The position numbers were made by a program, and so were the translations under genes. Under the pieces are notes generated by a model. The model saw nothing but the letters and a program-made list of their open reading frames with translations. It ran no database searches and had not been told where the DNA came from. Shown in pieces: positions 50,501-56,760 of a stretch of DNA of 64,000 bases (its first letter is position 1; the number at the start of each line of letters is the position of its first letter). This DNA comes from Epiperipatus broadwayi (Eukaryota > Onychophora > Udeonychophora > Euonychophora > Peripatidae), in NCBI GenBank assembly GCA_028023455.1, contig JAQFVV010006426.1, positions 992,001-1,056,000 on the forward strand, given 5' to 3'.

Positions 50501-50952
50501 TTCATACAGATAATTCCAGAATCAAAAAATATGACCAAAGTATTATAAACATTATAATTTAACCTGTTCTAGATAGATAATTTGGTCGATAATTTATTAT
50601 TAGCATTGTCGACAAACTATATCTATGTAGTTAAAAAAATATGATTTTTGAAAAAACAAAAATCATAGAATTTTATAATTAATAAAATACGATTTTAAGG
50701 AATAATTTTAGCTTCGTCACAAATCAATAAGATATCAAATGTAAACAGATGTGAATTTCGCAGAGTACAATCTTTTTTACTTTATTTTTCATACAAAGAT
50801 TTTACCTTGGCGGCTTCAAGATTTGCATTTTCCAAAACTATGATTAAACGTTTATCATCTTTAGATATTTTAAATTTTTTATATTTAGGCTGATAAATAA
50901 TGTCGTTTTTTTGTTCCTCTTCTTCTTCGTTACCCACGTTGTATGAAGCCAT
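8475..50952 (-). CDS. EMG1: EMG1/NEP1, 18S rRNA pseudouridine N1-methyltransferase (six exons, complete)
   Basis: Six exons on the minus strand join in frame (147+102+142+59+150+114 nt) to 237 residues plus stop, close to the roughly 240 residues of animal EMG1. Family knowledge: EMG1/NEP1 is a SPOUT-fold homodimeric enzyme that N1-methylates the hypermodified pseudouridine of 18S rRNA and is needed for small-subunit assembly in the nucleolus. Seen here: an acidic/basic N-terminal tail (residues 1-33), the [15 protein letters not shown] strand-helix start, [19 protein letters not shown], the signature [20 protein letters not shown] (about 85-104), [41 protein letters not shown] (the SPOUT cofactor loop region) and the C-terminal [21 protein letters not shown]. 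Residue D79 in ARPDITHQ corresponds to the Asp changed in human Bowen-Conradi syndrome and is intact. All introns are GT-AG. There are no stops or frameshifts, so the gene looks functional. Confidence 0.97.
8870..8886 (+). repeat. 17-base poly-C run
   Basis: An uninterrupted C run in A+T-rich DNA. Similar runs lie at 8408-8417 (G), 35584-35596 (C) and 52520-52531 (C). Assembly length is unreliable at such runs. Confidence 0.9.
10690..12225 (-). mobile_element. Decayed LINE, 3' half (reverse transcriptase C-terminus)
   Basis: Reading minus from 12225, a frame gives [20 protein letters not shown] and [12 protein letters not shown], the reverse-transcriptase palm motif (FADD) and the following strand. 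After an interruption it resumes with [19 protein letters not shown] and [16 protein letters not shown] (11081-11299), then [20 protein letters not shown] and [20 protein letters not shown] (10700-11020). These are the standard thumb and C-terminal blocks of RTE/Jockey-type endonuclease LINEs. A TGATGATG-rich tail at 10665-10690 marks the 3' end. It is 5' truncated and inactive. Confidence 0.85.
11305..12035. mobile_element. Insertion splitting the LINE; carries a 126-codon frame
   Basis: LINE coding breaks at about 12035 (after VKKINV) and resumes at about 11303 (LLNLIFYQ), so some 730 bp are inserted. The insert holds a minus-strand frame of 126 codons (11512-11892), cysteine-rich with hydrophobic stretches, which I do not recognise. 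I could not find convincing terminal inverted repeats or a target duplication. The insert could be any element class, or a rearrangement. Confidence 0.5.
13620..13866 (+). repeat. Tandem repeat, ~68 bp unit, about 3.5 copies
   Basis: Repeated landmarks are TGGC(G/T/C)A(C/T)GCAAAT followed by AATTTTAA(C/T)AAGAATAAAAA, at about 13658, 13724, 13793 and 13860. The array lies inside the transposon 13405-14576. Two frames on the opposite strand are artefacts of the repeat. Confidence 0.8.
14110..14450 (+). repeat. Tandem repeat, ~95-100 bp unit, three copies
   Basis: AATGGGATTGTTC(G/A)TA recurs at about 14140, 14240 and 14333. Each is followed by GCAGAATAA...GTCCTA(T/C)TTC and a GCTGTAGCATAGAAATAG-like block. 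The array sits inside the same transposon. The terminal CATAGAAAT word also matches the TIR, suggesting the array expanded from the end of the element. Confidence 0.8.
14776..14916 (-). other. Short open frame with protein-like composition (46 aa)
   Basis: The frame reads [40 protein letters not shown] and LLDDKV with a stop. It is too short to be secure, but its mixed composition differs from the K/I/N-rich chance frames around it. It may be a remnant of a retrocopy or transposon protein just outside the transposon end at 14576. I do not recognise it. Confidence 0.2.
18391..18540 (-). CDS. EMG1: EMG1 exon 5
   Basis: The acceptor is TTCTTTAAG|ATTATT and the donor is GGACAA|GTAAGT. The 50 codons encode [20 protein letters not shown], a variable middle, and [14 protein letters not shown]. 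The last block forms part of the SPOUT knot that binds S-adenosylmethionine. Both ends are phase 0. Confidence 0.96.
19226..20175 (+). mobile_element. LINE copy A, 5'-truncated 3' part (CR1/L2-like)
   Basis: It enters within the post-RT region: [20 protein letters not shown], then [18 protein letters not shown], a stop, and after frameshifts [20 protein letters not shown] (19572-19940) ending in a CCHC finger ([19 protein letters not shown]). The 3' UTR ends ACATCACATCAC at about 20175. The same organisation is found in non-LTR elements of the CR1/L2 group, where a terminal zinc finger follows the RT. It carries several stops and frameshifts. Confidence 0.85.
20333..21010 (+). pseudogene. LINE ORF1: coiled coil plus SGNH-hydrolase-like domain
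   Basis: [20 protein letters not shown] and the following residues form a heptad-rich coiled coil. Next comes [20 protein letters not shown] (GDS nucleophile block of SGNH/GDSL hydrolases), then in shifted frames [17 protein letters not shown] (GTND-type block) and [13 protein letters not shown] (the C-terminal His block). ORF1 proteins of CR1/L2-clade LINEs are known to carry such esterase domains. It is broken by at least two frameshifts. Confidence 0.8.
21138..21840 (+). pseudogene. LINE endonuclease domain (APE type), broken
   Basis: [20 protein letters not shown] with [11 protein letters not shown] is the N-terminal N and E block of AP-like endonucleases. [10 protein letters not shown] (21640-21670) is the D-x-N block, and [20 protein letters not shown] (21769-21830) is the S/T-x-IDYV block near the C-terminus. 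The frames shift between blocks at about 21390, 21457 and 21720. Confidence 0.8.
22460..23130 (+). pseudogene. LINE reverse transcriptase, N-terminal half only
   Basis: [20 protein letters not shown] then [13 protein letters not shown] matches the K-A-x-G-x-D-x-x-x-x-E RT finger block. [14 protein letters not shown] is the next motif, [14 protein letters not shown] the third, and [17 protein letters not shown] is palm motif A (22935-22990). The domain stops at VKHGCIT, before the catalytic YADD, because of the internal deletion. Confidence 0.85.
23896..24310 (-). repeat. Left LTR, main part (3' LTR of the minus-strand element)
   Basis: It begins at CACTAGATCGAGAAGATTC, immediately after the LINE tail, and runs to about CCTGTCCAAA. 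It is the diverged partner of 25868-26291. Substitutions and small indels throughout suggest an old insertion. Confidence 0.7.
24700..25113 (-). pseudogene. Retrotransposon aspartic protease (frameshifted)
   Basis: [20 protein letters not shown] is followed by ISNKMLNQI: the DSG catalytic motif with hydrophobic flanks is diagnostic of LTR-retrotransposon aspartic proteases. After a frameshift near 24886 the next frame gives [17 protein letters not shown] (24790-24870), the equivalent of the conserved G-x-DF flap region of Gypsy proteases, with the expected Gly replaced by Arg. Such proteases mature Gag-Pol. This copy cannot work as it stands. Confidence 0.8.
25117..25450 (-). pseudogene. Gag-like C-terminal region of the LTR element
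   Basis: The frame from 25365 reads [20 protein letters not shown] and later [20 protein letters not shown]. It sits directly upstream of the protease frame, as gag does in Gypsy-type elements. Upstream sequence ([19 protein letters not shown]) is also open in another frame, implying frameshifts. No zinc knuckle is seen. The assignment as gag is by position only. Confidence 0.45.
25779..26291 (-). repeat. Right LTR (5' LTR of the minus-strand element)
   Basis: It starts TGTGACACAAAATG on the plus strand. From 25868 it aligns with 23896-24310 through shared blocks such as TTTAAATATTTATTACAC, AAACTGACTCAATCTA and ATATGTGCTGCACAAATCCT. About 37 bp (25833-25868) has no counterpart in the left LTR. 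Confidence 0.7.
28800..29516. repeat. Foldback family, best full-length copy (~710 bp)
   Basis: Arms of about 300 bp (28805-29110 and 29150-29467) are inverted around a short centre near 29110-29150 (CAAAGACACCAAAATGTATG region). The ends read GCAAAACTCTTCATACAGTA and its reverse complement. Outside the right arm is AAGAGATGGTGATCATGTGA, a flank block also seen at other copies, so the real element is longer. No transposase or protein motif is seen. The open frames in it (for example 28725-28982) recur only because the DNA recurs. Confidence 0.88.
30685..30700 (+). repeat. (CA)n microsatellite
   Basis: A short run of about eight CA units, followed by a TA-rich run (ATATATATATA). It causes spurious open frames on both strands nearby. 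Confidence 0.9.
33130..33270 (+). repeat. Foldback family, faint degraded fragment
   Basis: TATCCCCAGAATTAGTTTCT followed by GATTTAAGCCTTTGTGAC resembles the CCCCAGACTAGTTTCTGGC...GCCTTCGTCAGTGA block of better copies. Outer blocks are not recognisable. Confidence 0.45.
33723..33781 (-). CDS. EMG1: EMG1 exon 4 (59 nt micro-exon)
   Basis: This tiny exon is invisible to ORF finding. Acceptor TTTTAG|TTCAG and donor CTTAGG|GTAAGT flank 59 nt. With the single G carried from exon 3 it reads [20 protein letters not shown], matching the family block that links the RIPRTFDRF and IKNP segments. Phases match exactly on both sides (enters phase 1, leaves phase 0). It lies 7.8 kb from exon 3 and 15.2 kb from exon 5. 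Confidence 0.95.
34185..34610. repeat. Foldback family, internally deleted copy (~425 bp)
   Basis: It has near-consensus ends (AACAGGCAAAACTCTCCATA and its inverse GTATGGAGAGTTTTGCCTGT). The left arm runs to about 34480 and then jumps into the end of the right arm (GCCTTCTGGCATCCATTGAT). One arm also lacks the CCAATATCCCCAGACTAG block. The outer flank again has ATGGTGATCATGTGATGTTT. Confidence 0.88.
34790..34935 (+). pseudogene. LINE reverse-transcriptase fragment (fingers)
   Basis: [10 protein letters not shown] is followed, in the next frame, by [20 protein letters not shown]. This fits the G-x-D-x-I-x-x-E-L-L-K block of LINE reverse transcriptases. It is plus strand, frameshifted and short. 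It is probably the same element as 35960-36390, separated from it by about 1 kb. Confidence 0.65.
35960..36390 (+). pseudogene. LINE reverse-transcriptase fragment (palm)
   Basis: [20 protein letters not shown] and RYIKR match the QFGF-x-x-x-R-x-T-x-x-A-I-x-x-L-R-x-I-x-x-R-Y RT block. Downstream, [15 protein letters not shown] and, near 36340, [11 protein letters not shown] is a decayed H-L-x-F-A-D-D palm motif. Several stops and a deletion lie between them. Confidence 0.65.
37350..37440 (-). repeat. Possible Penelope-like 3' terminus
   Basis: On the minus strand it reads ATCTGAAGAAGACCGCTTGT then CATTCGAAACTG. It contains CTGAAGA and CGAAA, the two core words of the hammerhead motif known in Penelope-like elements, but stem II and stem III do not pair cleanly. 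No coding sequence adjoins it. Confidence 0.35.
37719..37734 (+). repeat. (CA)n microsatellite
   Basis: A run of about eight CA units within an otherwise A+T-rich intron. Confidence 0.9.
38691..38760. repeat. Small hairpin with ~22 bp inverted ends
   Basis: GGTGCCCAGAAATTAATTAA at the left pairs with TTAGTAATTAGTTTCTGGAC ACC at the right, with a few mismatches. The end sequence recalls mariner-type termini (GGGTGTCCAGAAA) but no TA duplication is clear. It is about 70 bp in total. Confidence 0.5.
41608..41749 (-). CDS. EMG1: EMG1 exon 3 (family signature)
   Basis: The acceptor is TTCTTAG|TGTCTT and the donor is ATGG|GTAAAA, leaving phase 1. The exon encodes [14 protein letters not shown], then [20 protein letters not shown] and SGLM. 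This is the most conserved stretch of the family, including the Arg-rich RIPRTFDRF segment thought to contact rRNA. The open frame continues past the donor into intron 3 and hits poly-A, which is read-through and not coding. Confidence 0.97.
41750..41975 (-). other. EMG1 intron 2 (226 bp)
   Basis: The only short intron of the gene. Donor CAG|GTAGAA, acceptor TTCTTAG. No repeats are seen within it. Confidence 0.93.
41976..42077 (-). CDS. EMG1: EMG1 exon 2
   Basis: The acceptor is a TTTGCAG|ATTGG junction and the donor is CATCAG|GTAGAA. The 34 codons encode [15 protein letters not shown] through ARPDITHQ, a block conserved from yeast to human NEP1. Both boundaries are phase 0. Only 226 bp separate it from exon 3, making this the one short intron in the gene. 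Confidence 0.96.
42357..43195 (-). mobile_element. Penelope-like element, left copy (5'-truncated)
   Basis: The minus frame 43195-42899 gives [40 protein letters not shown] and [16 protein letters not shown]: the thumb/linker region after a Penelope reverse transcriptase. The second frame (42799-42512) gives [20 protein letters not shown] and [13 protein letters not shown], the GIY-YIG endonuclease core with its CxxxxC insertion, then [11 protein letters not shown]. The two frames are separated by a frameshift near 42850. The tail (42357-42450) has a hammerhead-like fold. It is truncated at VKPVEV. Confidence 0.87.
42400..42446 (-). ncRNA. Vestigial hammerhead-like motif, left Penelope terminus
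   Basis: Minus strand: ATCT - GTAAACA - TGGGATTACATATTTCCC - GAAA - GCAC - TC - AGAT. It has the same architecture as the right copy with three core differences from CUGANGA and one stem III change. Confidence 0.45.
43212..44192 (+). mobile_element. Penelope-like element, right copy (5'-truncated)
   Basis: It mirrors the left copy: [20 protein letters not shown] then [12 protein letters not shown] (43212-43329), then [11 protein letters not shown] at 43331, [18 protein letters not shown] (43371-43619) and [27 protein letters not shown] (43711-43965). The GIY-YIG C-terminal block RREACFFI is in a shifted frame at about 43990-44030. It extends about 120 bp further 5' than the left copy. The terminus 44100-44192 matches the left terminus inverted. 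Stops and frameshifts make it inactive. Confidence 0.87.
44101..44148 (+). ncRNA. Vestigial hammerhead-like motif, right Penelope terminus
   Basis: The order is ATCT (stem I) - GTGAACA (decayed CUGANGA core) - TGGGATTACATATTTCCC (stem II hairpin) - GAAA - GCGC (self-complementary stem III) - TC - AGAT (stem I partner). Penelope-like elements are known to carry minimal hammerheads of this layout. Two core bases are wrong, so it is unlikely to cleave. Confidence 0.5.
44454..44573. repeat. 47 bp palindromic element
   Basis: Left arm 44454-44500 (AGATATATTAAACAACCTCC...) and right arm 44528-44573 (...GGAGGTTGTTTAATATATCT) are reverse complements with about three differences. The loop is 27 bp. 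It has the size and form of a small foldback MITE. Confidence 0.85.
45205..46325. repeat. 1.1 kb foldback element with ~200 bp arms (third family)
   Basis: The left arm at about 45205-45420 pairs with the right arm at about 46120-46325. Matching blocks include CAGAGCATGCTC / GAGCATGCTCTG, AACTTTTCCTAT / ATAGGAAAAGTT and GATTCATTACATACAATATT / AATATTGTATGTAATGAATC. The arms are interrupted by small indels. The interior has no protein-like frame. Confidence 0.75.
47457..47850 (+). pseudogene. LINE 3' fragment (post-RT C-terminus)
   Basis: [14 protein letters not shown]-like sequence at the start (47470-47520) is followed by [15 protein letters not shown], then [19 protein letters not shown] and RPHVR-like residues across several frameshifts. 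This is the same RTE/Jockey C-terminal block as 10700-11020 but on the plus strand and more decayed. It ends at ATCATGATG, the usual short-repeat tail. Confidence 0.75.
50806..50952 (-). CDS. EMG1: EMG1 exon 1
   Basis: The ATG at 50952-50950 begins [14 protein letters not shown] and the exon runs 49 codons to EAAK, ending CCAAG|GTAAAA. An upstream in-frame GTG (50964) is not a eukaryotic start, so the ATG is preferred. The first 33 residues are a charged, low-complexity tail that is variable in the family; homology starts at [16 protein letters not shown]. The intron after it is phase 0. Confidence 0.93.
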
Positions 50953-51028
50953 TTTGTTTCTCACAGCGCCAACTAGTTTTTGTTTTTTATTATACGCCAG
51001 ATAGCGCTGTTTAACCCGAATTTAAAAG
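50953..51028. promoter_or_regulatory. Compact bidirectional promoter of EMG1 and a divergent gene
   Basis: Only 76 bp separate the EMG1 ATG (minus) from the divergent ATG (plus). The stretch is locally richer in G+C than its surroundings and contains GCGCC and AGCGCTG words. Both start codons sit in an AANATGGC context (AAAATGGCT for EMG1, AAGATGGCG for the other gene). This resembles the YY1/Pho-type start-site motif common in TATA-less housekeeping promoters. No TATA box is evident. The motif assignment is inference. Confidence 0.65.
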
Positions 51029-51113
51029 ATGGCGTCAGACGTAGAATTTGAGCGAGGTAAACATAAACAAGTTATAAATTTGTCAGAAATTATGGAGAAA
51101 CATAATGAAAAGT
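51029..51113 (+). CDS. First coding exon of an unidentified divergent gene
   Basis: The ATG in a strong AAGATGGCG context opens a frame reading MASDVEFERGKHKQVINLSE and IMEKHNEK, ending at a consensus donor AAGT|GTAAGT (phase 1). An alternative donor CGAG|GTAAAC at 51056/51057 is also phase 1. The peptide is charged and helix-prone, and I do not recognise it. Its position, start context and donor argue for a real gene sharing the EMG1 promoter; the protein family is unknown. Confidence 0.55.
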
Positions 51114-53580
51114 GTAAGTATTCATTATTGCTCCAAACTTCATTAGAGATTATATTTACTATTGGATTTAGTAAAATCTAAAAAAAATATAGTTTAATAA
51201 CTGCGTTGTTAAATAATTGCCCGCCTAACACGTCGCCAATTTCTGTAATAATGCTCGAATTATTATTTGTTTTTAAAATTATCTATTGAAAATGATTTAT
51301 AGTGTACATTTTATCCATATTTTATCTATCATTAATATCACTTTTGAATGTTTTTATACGAAATAGAACATTCAGTATTTTTTTTGCTAAATGCTCGTGA
51401 TTACAGTTCTCATGAGTAAACCAAAGTCGAAAAATTATATATAAATTAAAAATATAAACCTTTTGCGAATCATATACATATCTTCTGAATATATCTAAAT
51501 TACGGCATTGTTGATATAATTTTTAAAGTCTAATGTTAAAACAGTTAAGATGCATTTTTTTTTCAAAAATATTTTGAGCACCTTGTTCATAGTTTAATGA
51601 GGCGCTCTATTGTTTTGATTGTAGTTTTGCAAAATAAAGCAAACATTAGCACGATTATTGCAGTTATATTTGCTACGAATTTGGCATTTTATTAATAATA
51701 AACTCATTTTTAAAATGCATTTGTTTTTTGGTTTACAAAGTTGTATTTATTATGAAGTTTTTAAAATGATTTTATTAAATGTGTTTTTTTTCTTTCTAAT
51801 TATTTCAGTGTGCTAATAGTCATGAATATCTTTCTCATTTTGTTTGTATTTCTGTTATTTTAATGTGTTGTAACGATTTTTAAAATTTTTATGCTTTAAT
51901 ATTTTTTTTGAAATTTAGAAATTTATAGATACTTTTTTTTGCAAAATTGTTATCTGTAAAAAAATAAATCTTAATAAAATTGGCTTAATGTGCAGTATGA
52001 TGTATAAATTTTAACTCTTTTCTTTACTATAAAACTTTTTTTTTACGTCAGTACATACCAAAACTCATGCGTGACATGCGACAATGGCATTTTTTTTTTA
52101 AAAGTGGTTAAATATATATTCAGACACTTAGATATTTTTCAATTGAGCAAAATATTATTATACTTATATGCAAGTCAAAATTATGATACAAATAATTGTT
52201 ATATATAAGTAATATATTTCTAGCATTTTTTTTTCCAGAAACAATATTATAAATTCAATTTTAAATAAATCATTTGTAGTTAATTATTTCAATTACATGT
52301 TTATAGTATTTTAGTATATGAATTATTAGAAGTTGGTAAAGAAAAAAAAAAAGACTTACATTATACTTTGTATTTCCTTATAATAATAATAAACCATTGT
52401 TTTTATTCAAAGATTATGCTTTATTTTTATCTCTATTAATTTTAGTACTTTATTTATTTTTGTAATTGTTAATCTAAAATTGTTTTTGATCAGTAATAAG
52501 TTCACATTCATTTTGCATACCCCCCCCCCCCATTTAATTGCTATCTTTTTAAATTTTTTTATTATTATTTATGTTTATTTTATATGATCTTTTAAAATCG
52601 TGATATTTTTCACTTCTATTTTTAATGTTTTGATTTTTATTTATTATGAATGATGTATTTTTTATTTTTAATTATCATTAGCAATTATTCTAGTTCCAGA
52701 AAAGTTAAAGATAAGTTTTGCAATACTATACAAACACAATTCATGACTTAAAATTTATGCATGGATATATTATCCGTCAGCCTTTTAGTTTGTTTATTTG
52801 ACATCATACAATGTTTTCTTTTAATTTTATTTGTAGTTTAATTTTAATTAACTTTTCTTTTTGAAATTCTTCATCAACTTGTCTATTATAGCTCTCCATT
52901 TTTTATTTTAATTAAATAATTATATTTTTTAGTATTTTGGGGGAAGTCTTATCTTTTTTATAAATTAAAAAATATAATTGAAAATCCAGTGTTGATGAAT
53001 ATTGTCAGAAAAATATGATCAGAGAGTATAATTTCCACCATGCAAATTTTGTTTATTTGGATAAAGCTAGTAATAAATTATTATTTTTTTCTACAATTAG
53101 TAAAGGAATGAGATCAATAATAAAGCTCTTTAACCACAATGTGGATTCACAAAGCATTAAATGTCTTTCTCTGCAATATATTCATACATTTTTACTAGGT
53201 GTAATTTAGTCTATTTTTTTAATTCAAGAGCCGTCATTTAATAACTTGATTAATTAGTTTATAAAAGATAGTTTTGGAACAGGGTGAATAGAATAATATA
53301 ATCCCTGTAAAAGCTGAAAATCATGTTCTTTTGATATACACTAGTTTAGCAATGAGTGAAAGATATCTACAGTTTACATAAAAATTGAAATTATTAAATT
53401 GTACAGTTATAATAATAATTTTTTATTTCTATAATTATGCAAATAAATTGGCTTGAGTTCGAAATCTTTGTTTTTGAATTTCAGGAGATTAGCTTAACAA
53501 TATAAATGAAATGCAAGTGGCTTTTGGATGTGTAAGTTGGTTTTATCAAAAGTTTTTTTATTGAATGAAGGCAATTATCC
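51114..53580. other. No gene seen
   Basis: A+T-rich sequence with many T-runs and a C-run at 52520-52531. On the present model it is the first intron of the divergent gene. No repeat or conserved frame is recognised. Confidence 0.4.
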
Positions 53581-53589
53581 AGAAACTAG

Positions 53590-53760
53590 TATCTGTAAAT
53601 GTATATATAGATTTATCATCTAGTGTCATTGATTACTCAAACTTACCAATAGATGGCTCAGGAATGATATGGCTGAATAAATAAAGCATGATTATATTAC
53701 TGATGGTGCTAAATATGTGATAAAGAATGGGAATCTTGTGATGTTTGATAGTTTCAATAG
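53590..53760 (+). repeat. Foldback family, faint degraded fragment
   Basis: CATTGATTACTC, a decayed terminal block, and GGGAATCTTGTGATGTTTGA resemble the arm and outer flank (GGTGATCATGTGATGTTTA) of good copies in the right order and spacing. Confidence 0.5.
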
Positions 53761-55564
53761 GAGATAAATAAATTAAAATCTTAAATAGAACTTGTCTTTG
53801 ATTAGATATCATCAGCTACATAGAGGAAGTTAATATAGTTCTTATTATATATTCTTTCAATTATTATTTATCCAAATGATTGAATTTCCTCCTTAATTAG
53901 AAACATATGTTACAAAAAATAAACAAACACTCGTATTTGTAAGCTATGCTATTGCACAATCAATAAGAATTATTATAAAATCACTAGGTGTTTAATTCTG
54001 CTTTTTTTGTTTACTTACTCTTGATGAAGATATTCATTTCCATAATTACAGTCTAAAAAATGCTCTTGATAAATTTGTAATTTATTACTCTGTTATTGCT
54101 TAGTGATAATTCTGCTGATCTGTTTGAGCTAATATTTGCCTGATTGATATAGTTTTCTGAAGTGGCTGTGTATGCCTTCCTGCTACTTTTGCCATTAGGC
54201 TATTATCTCGTGTTACATGTGAGCTATGATTTGATAAATGTGCCAATTGGTTATACATACTTATGTTCTCAGTTTTCTGAAGCTGGTAATAGGTTTGATA
54301 ATGAGATCTTTTCAACATTATTGGTTCTAGTATTGAAGCTCAATTTGTCACTTTCACTGTTTAATGTCATATGAATTTCTGAATAACTATTTGATCATTT
54401 TTGCCATATGTGGTTTAGCACAGTATTCAGAGTGACAGATGGGAGAATTAAAGGTTCTGAATTAAATTCTACCTGTCATTTCCAGTGTTCAAATATCTCA
54501 TGACTTCTAACTAAAACTACTAATTATTTGATAAATGTTATCTATGTTACTATTTTAAATTAATAGCATTATCTTAATTTGTGTAGTACTAATTTGCTTC
54601 ATGTAATTCTAGTATGCAGAACTATTCTTAAATAAAAACTTTTTAAGCAATTAGTAAATATTTACCAGAATTCACTACTTTTGTATTTTGAAATAATTAA
54701 GCATTTTTATTTTTGACGATTTTATTTTCATTTTAATTTTTAGTTAATATTGAGAAACTTTCAATATTTTGAAGTTTGTAAATAAAGCATCTTTCAGTTT
54801 GATGTTAAATATTAATTTCAAATTTTCTTTTCATGCATAATATTTATTCAGAATATACAATAATGATATGAAGTTTTGCTTTCTTTAACTACTTCTTAAA
54901 ATAAATCCTTGATATTGTTATTTTTGTCTAATATAAAGACAATTAGTTGAAGTCCCACATCTTTATTAACAATCAGTATAATATGTACATATATTGTACC
55001 CATTTTAATTGTGCCTCATGCCCTAATTAAAATAGTTATATGCCCAAAGTAGTAAAAATTTTAAATTTCAAGTCAGTAATATTCTTTGTGATCTTTTAAA
55101 ACTAAAGCAATTGTACTTAAAATTATCTTATATAATATTATTAATGCATTAAATAATATTTAAAATGCATATTAATAGTCTGTTATAAGTACAAATTTTA
55201 ATAATAATGTTATTTAAAGTGTAAATAATGTACTAATATTTATTAAAATAATGTTTTTTTTTTATAAGTAAATCTAAATTTTAACTGTTATCAATTAAAT
55301 CTATAAAGTTAGCTAACATATAATATTTTAAGCAGTTCTAATAATATGTGTGTATGCCTGTGCTTGCATGTGTGTTATTTTGCAATATTTAATTTGCTAA
55401 CAATAATTATTATTTTAGTTAAAAATATTAAAGAAATACTTAAAAAATATGATAGATAATTTGTTCCATAAAGTTGGTTGTCTGTATTGCAATGTTGGTT
55501 TAATAATATTTAGTTTAGTAAACAATTATATTAAAAAAAGAAATATTTTATTATTAGTTCAAAT
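53761..55564. other. No feature seen
   Basis: A+T-rich flank. Overlapping open frames at 54100-54374 on both strands have no recognisable motif. Confidence 0.5.
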
Positions 55565-56760
55565 AAGCCAATAAACATCACAATCACCATTTCTTATGCT
55601 TGCTTATAACTTATTAAAACAGGCAAAACTCTCTATACATATTGCCATCAGTGGAAGCCAGAGTAATCAATGGATGACAGAAGGCTTGTGCATAAAATCT
55701 CCATTTAGTGCCTACTCATTCAATATCCCCAGACTAATTTCTGGCTTGTGGCCTTCGTCAGTGAGGAGCCTTGGATCTGAGAGCCCTGCACCTAGAACTT
55801 AGGATCTAATGCAACCCTCCAGCAGCCACCTTTTATCTCTACTTAACTACAAAACTATGAGTCTTAAATTGAAAACACCATAATATTTTCAATCGAAACT
55901 CATTAGCTTATATAGTCATATAGGTCTGAACTCGGTTCAGTACCTATGCATTTTAGTGTCTGGTTTTTTAATAACCATAGCCACTACTATCCTATTAGGC
56001 AGGATTGGTTTTAAGCCAATAAAATCACATGATCACCATTTCTTATGCTTGCATATAACTGTTATTAAAACAGGCAAAACTCTCCATATGTATTGCCACT
56101 CGGTGCAAGCCAGAGTAGTCAATGGATGCCAGAAGGCACGTGCATGGCTCCTCACTGACGAAGGCCCCAAGCCAGAAACTAGTCTGGGGATATTGGATGA
56201 GTAGGCACTAGATGGGGATTTTATGCACAAGCCTTCTGGCATTCATTGATTTCTCTGGCTTGCATTGAGTGGCAATACGTATGGAGAGTTTTGCCTGTTT
56301 TAATAACAGTTATAACCAAGCATAAGAAATGGTGATCATATGATGTTTATTGGCTTAAAACCAATCCTGCCTAATAGGATAGTGGTAGCTATAGTTATTA
56401 AAGAACCAGACACCAAAATGTATAGGTACTGAACTGAGTTCAGACATATATAACTATGTAAGCTAATCAGCTTGGATTGAAAAGTGTTTTCAATTTAAGA
56501 CTCGTAGTTTTGTAGTTAAGTAGAGATAAAAGGTGGCGGCTGCTAGAGGGTTGCATTAGATCCTAAGATCTGGGTGCAGGGTTCTCAGATTCCAGACTCC
56601 TCAGTGATGAAGGCCACAAGCCAGAAACTACTGGTGATATTGGATGAGTAGATACTAGATGGGGATTTAGGCACAAGCCTTCTTGCATCCATAGATTACT
56701 CTGGATTGCACTGAGTGGCAATACGTATGGAGAGTTTTGCCTGTTTTAATAACAGTTCAA
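55565..56760. repeat. Foldback family cluster: three or four arms in 1.2 kb
   Basis: The order is: forward arm (55615-55960), outer flank (GATCACCATTTCTTATGCTT), forward end (56070-56145), jump into inverted arm (56146-56300), outer flank (AAGCATAAGAAATGGTGATC), then a second inverted arm (56390-56755). The flanks GGCAGGATTGGTTTTAAGCC and its inverse are also paired, so the cluster is one large palindrome with a smaller deleted palindrome at its centre. Confidence 0.88.

Larger units (their letters stand above)
42078..50805 (-). other. EMG1 intron 1 (8.7 kb)
   Basis: GTAAAA donor, TTTGCAG acceptor. It carries the Penelope-like inverted pair (42357-44192), a short palindrome (44454-44573), a 1.1 kb foldback (45205-46325) and a LINE 3' fragment (47457-47850). 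I see nothing recognisable in 48000-50780, which is A+T-rich unique-looking sequence. Confidence 0.9.

Noticed and set aside
50953-50964. Extended EMG1 N-terminus starting four codons upstream
   Set aside because: The upstream codon is GTG, and the ATG at 50952 has good context.
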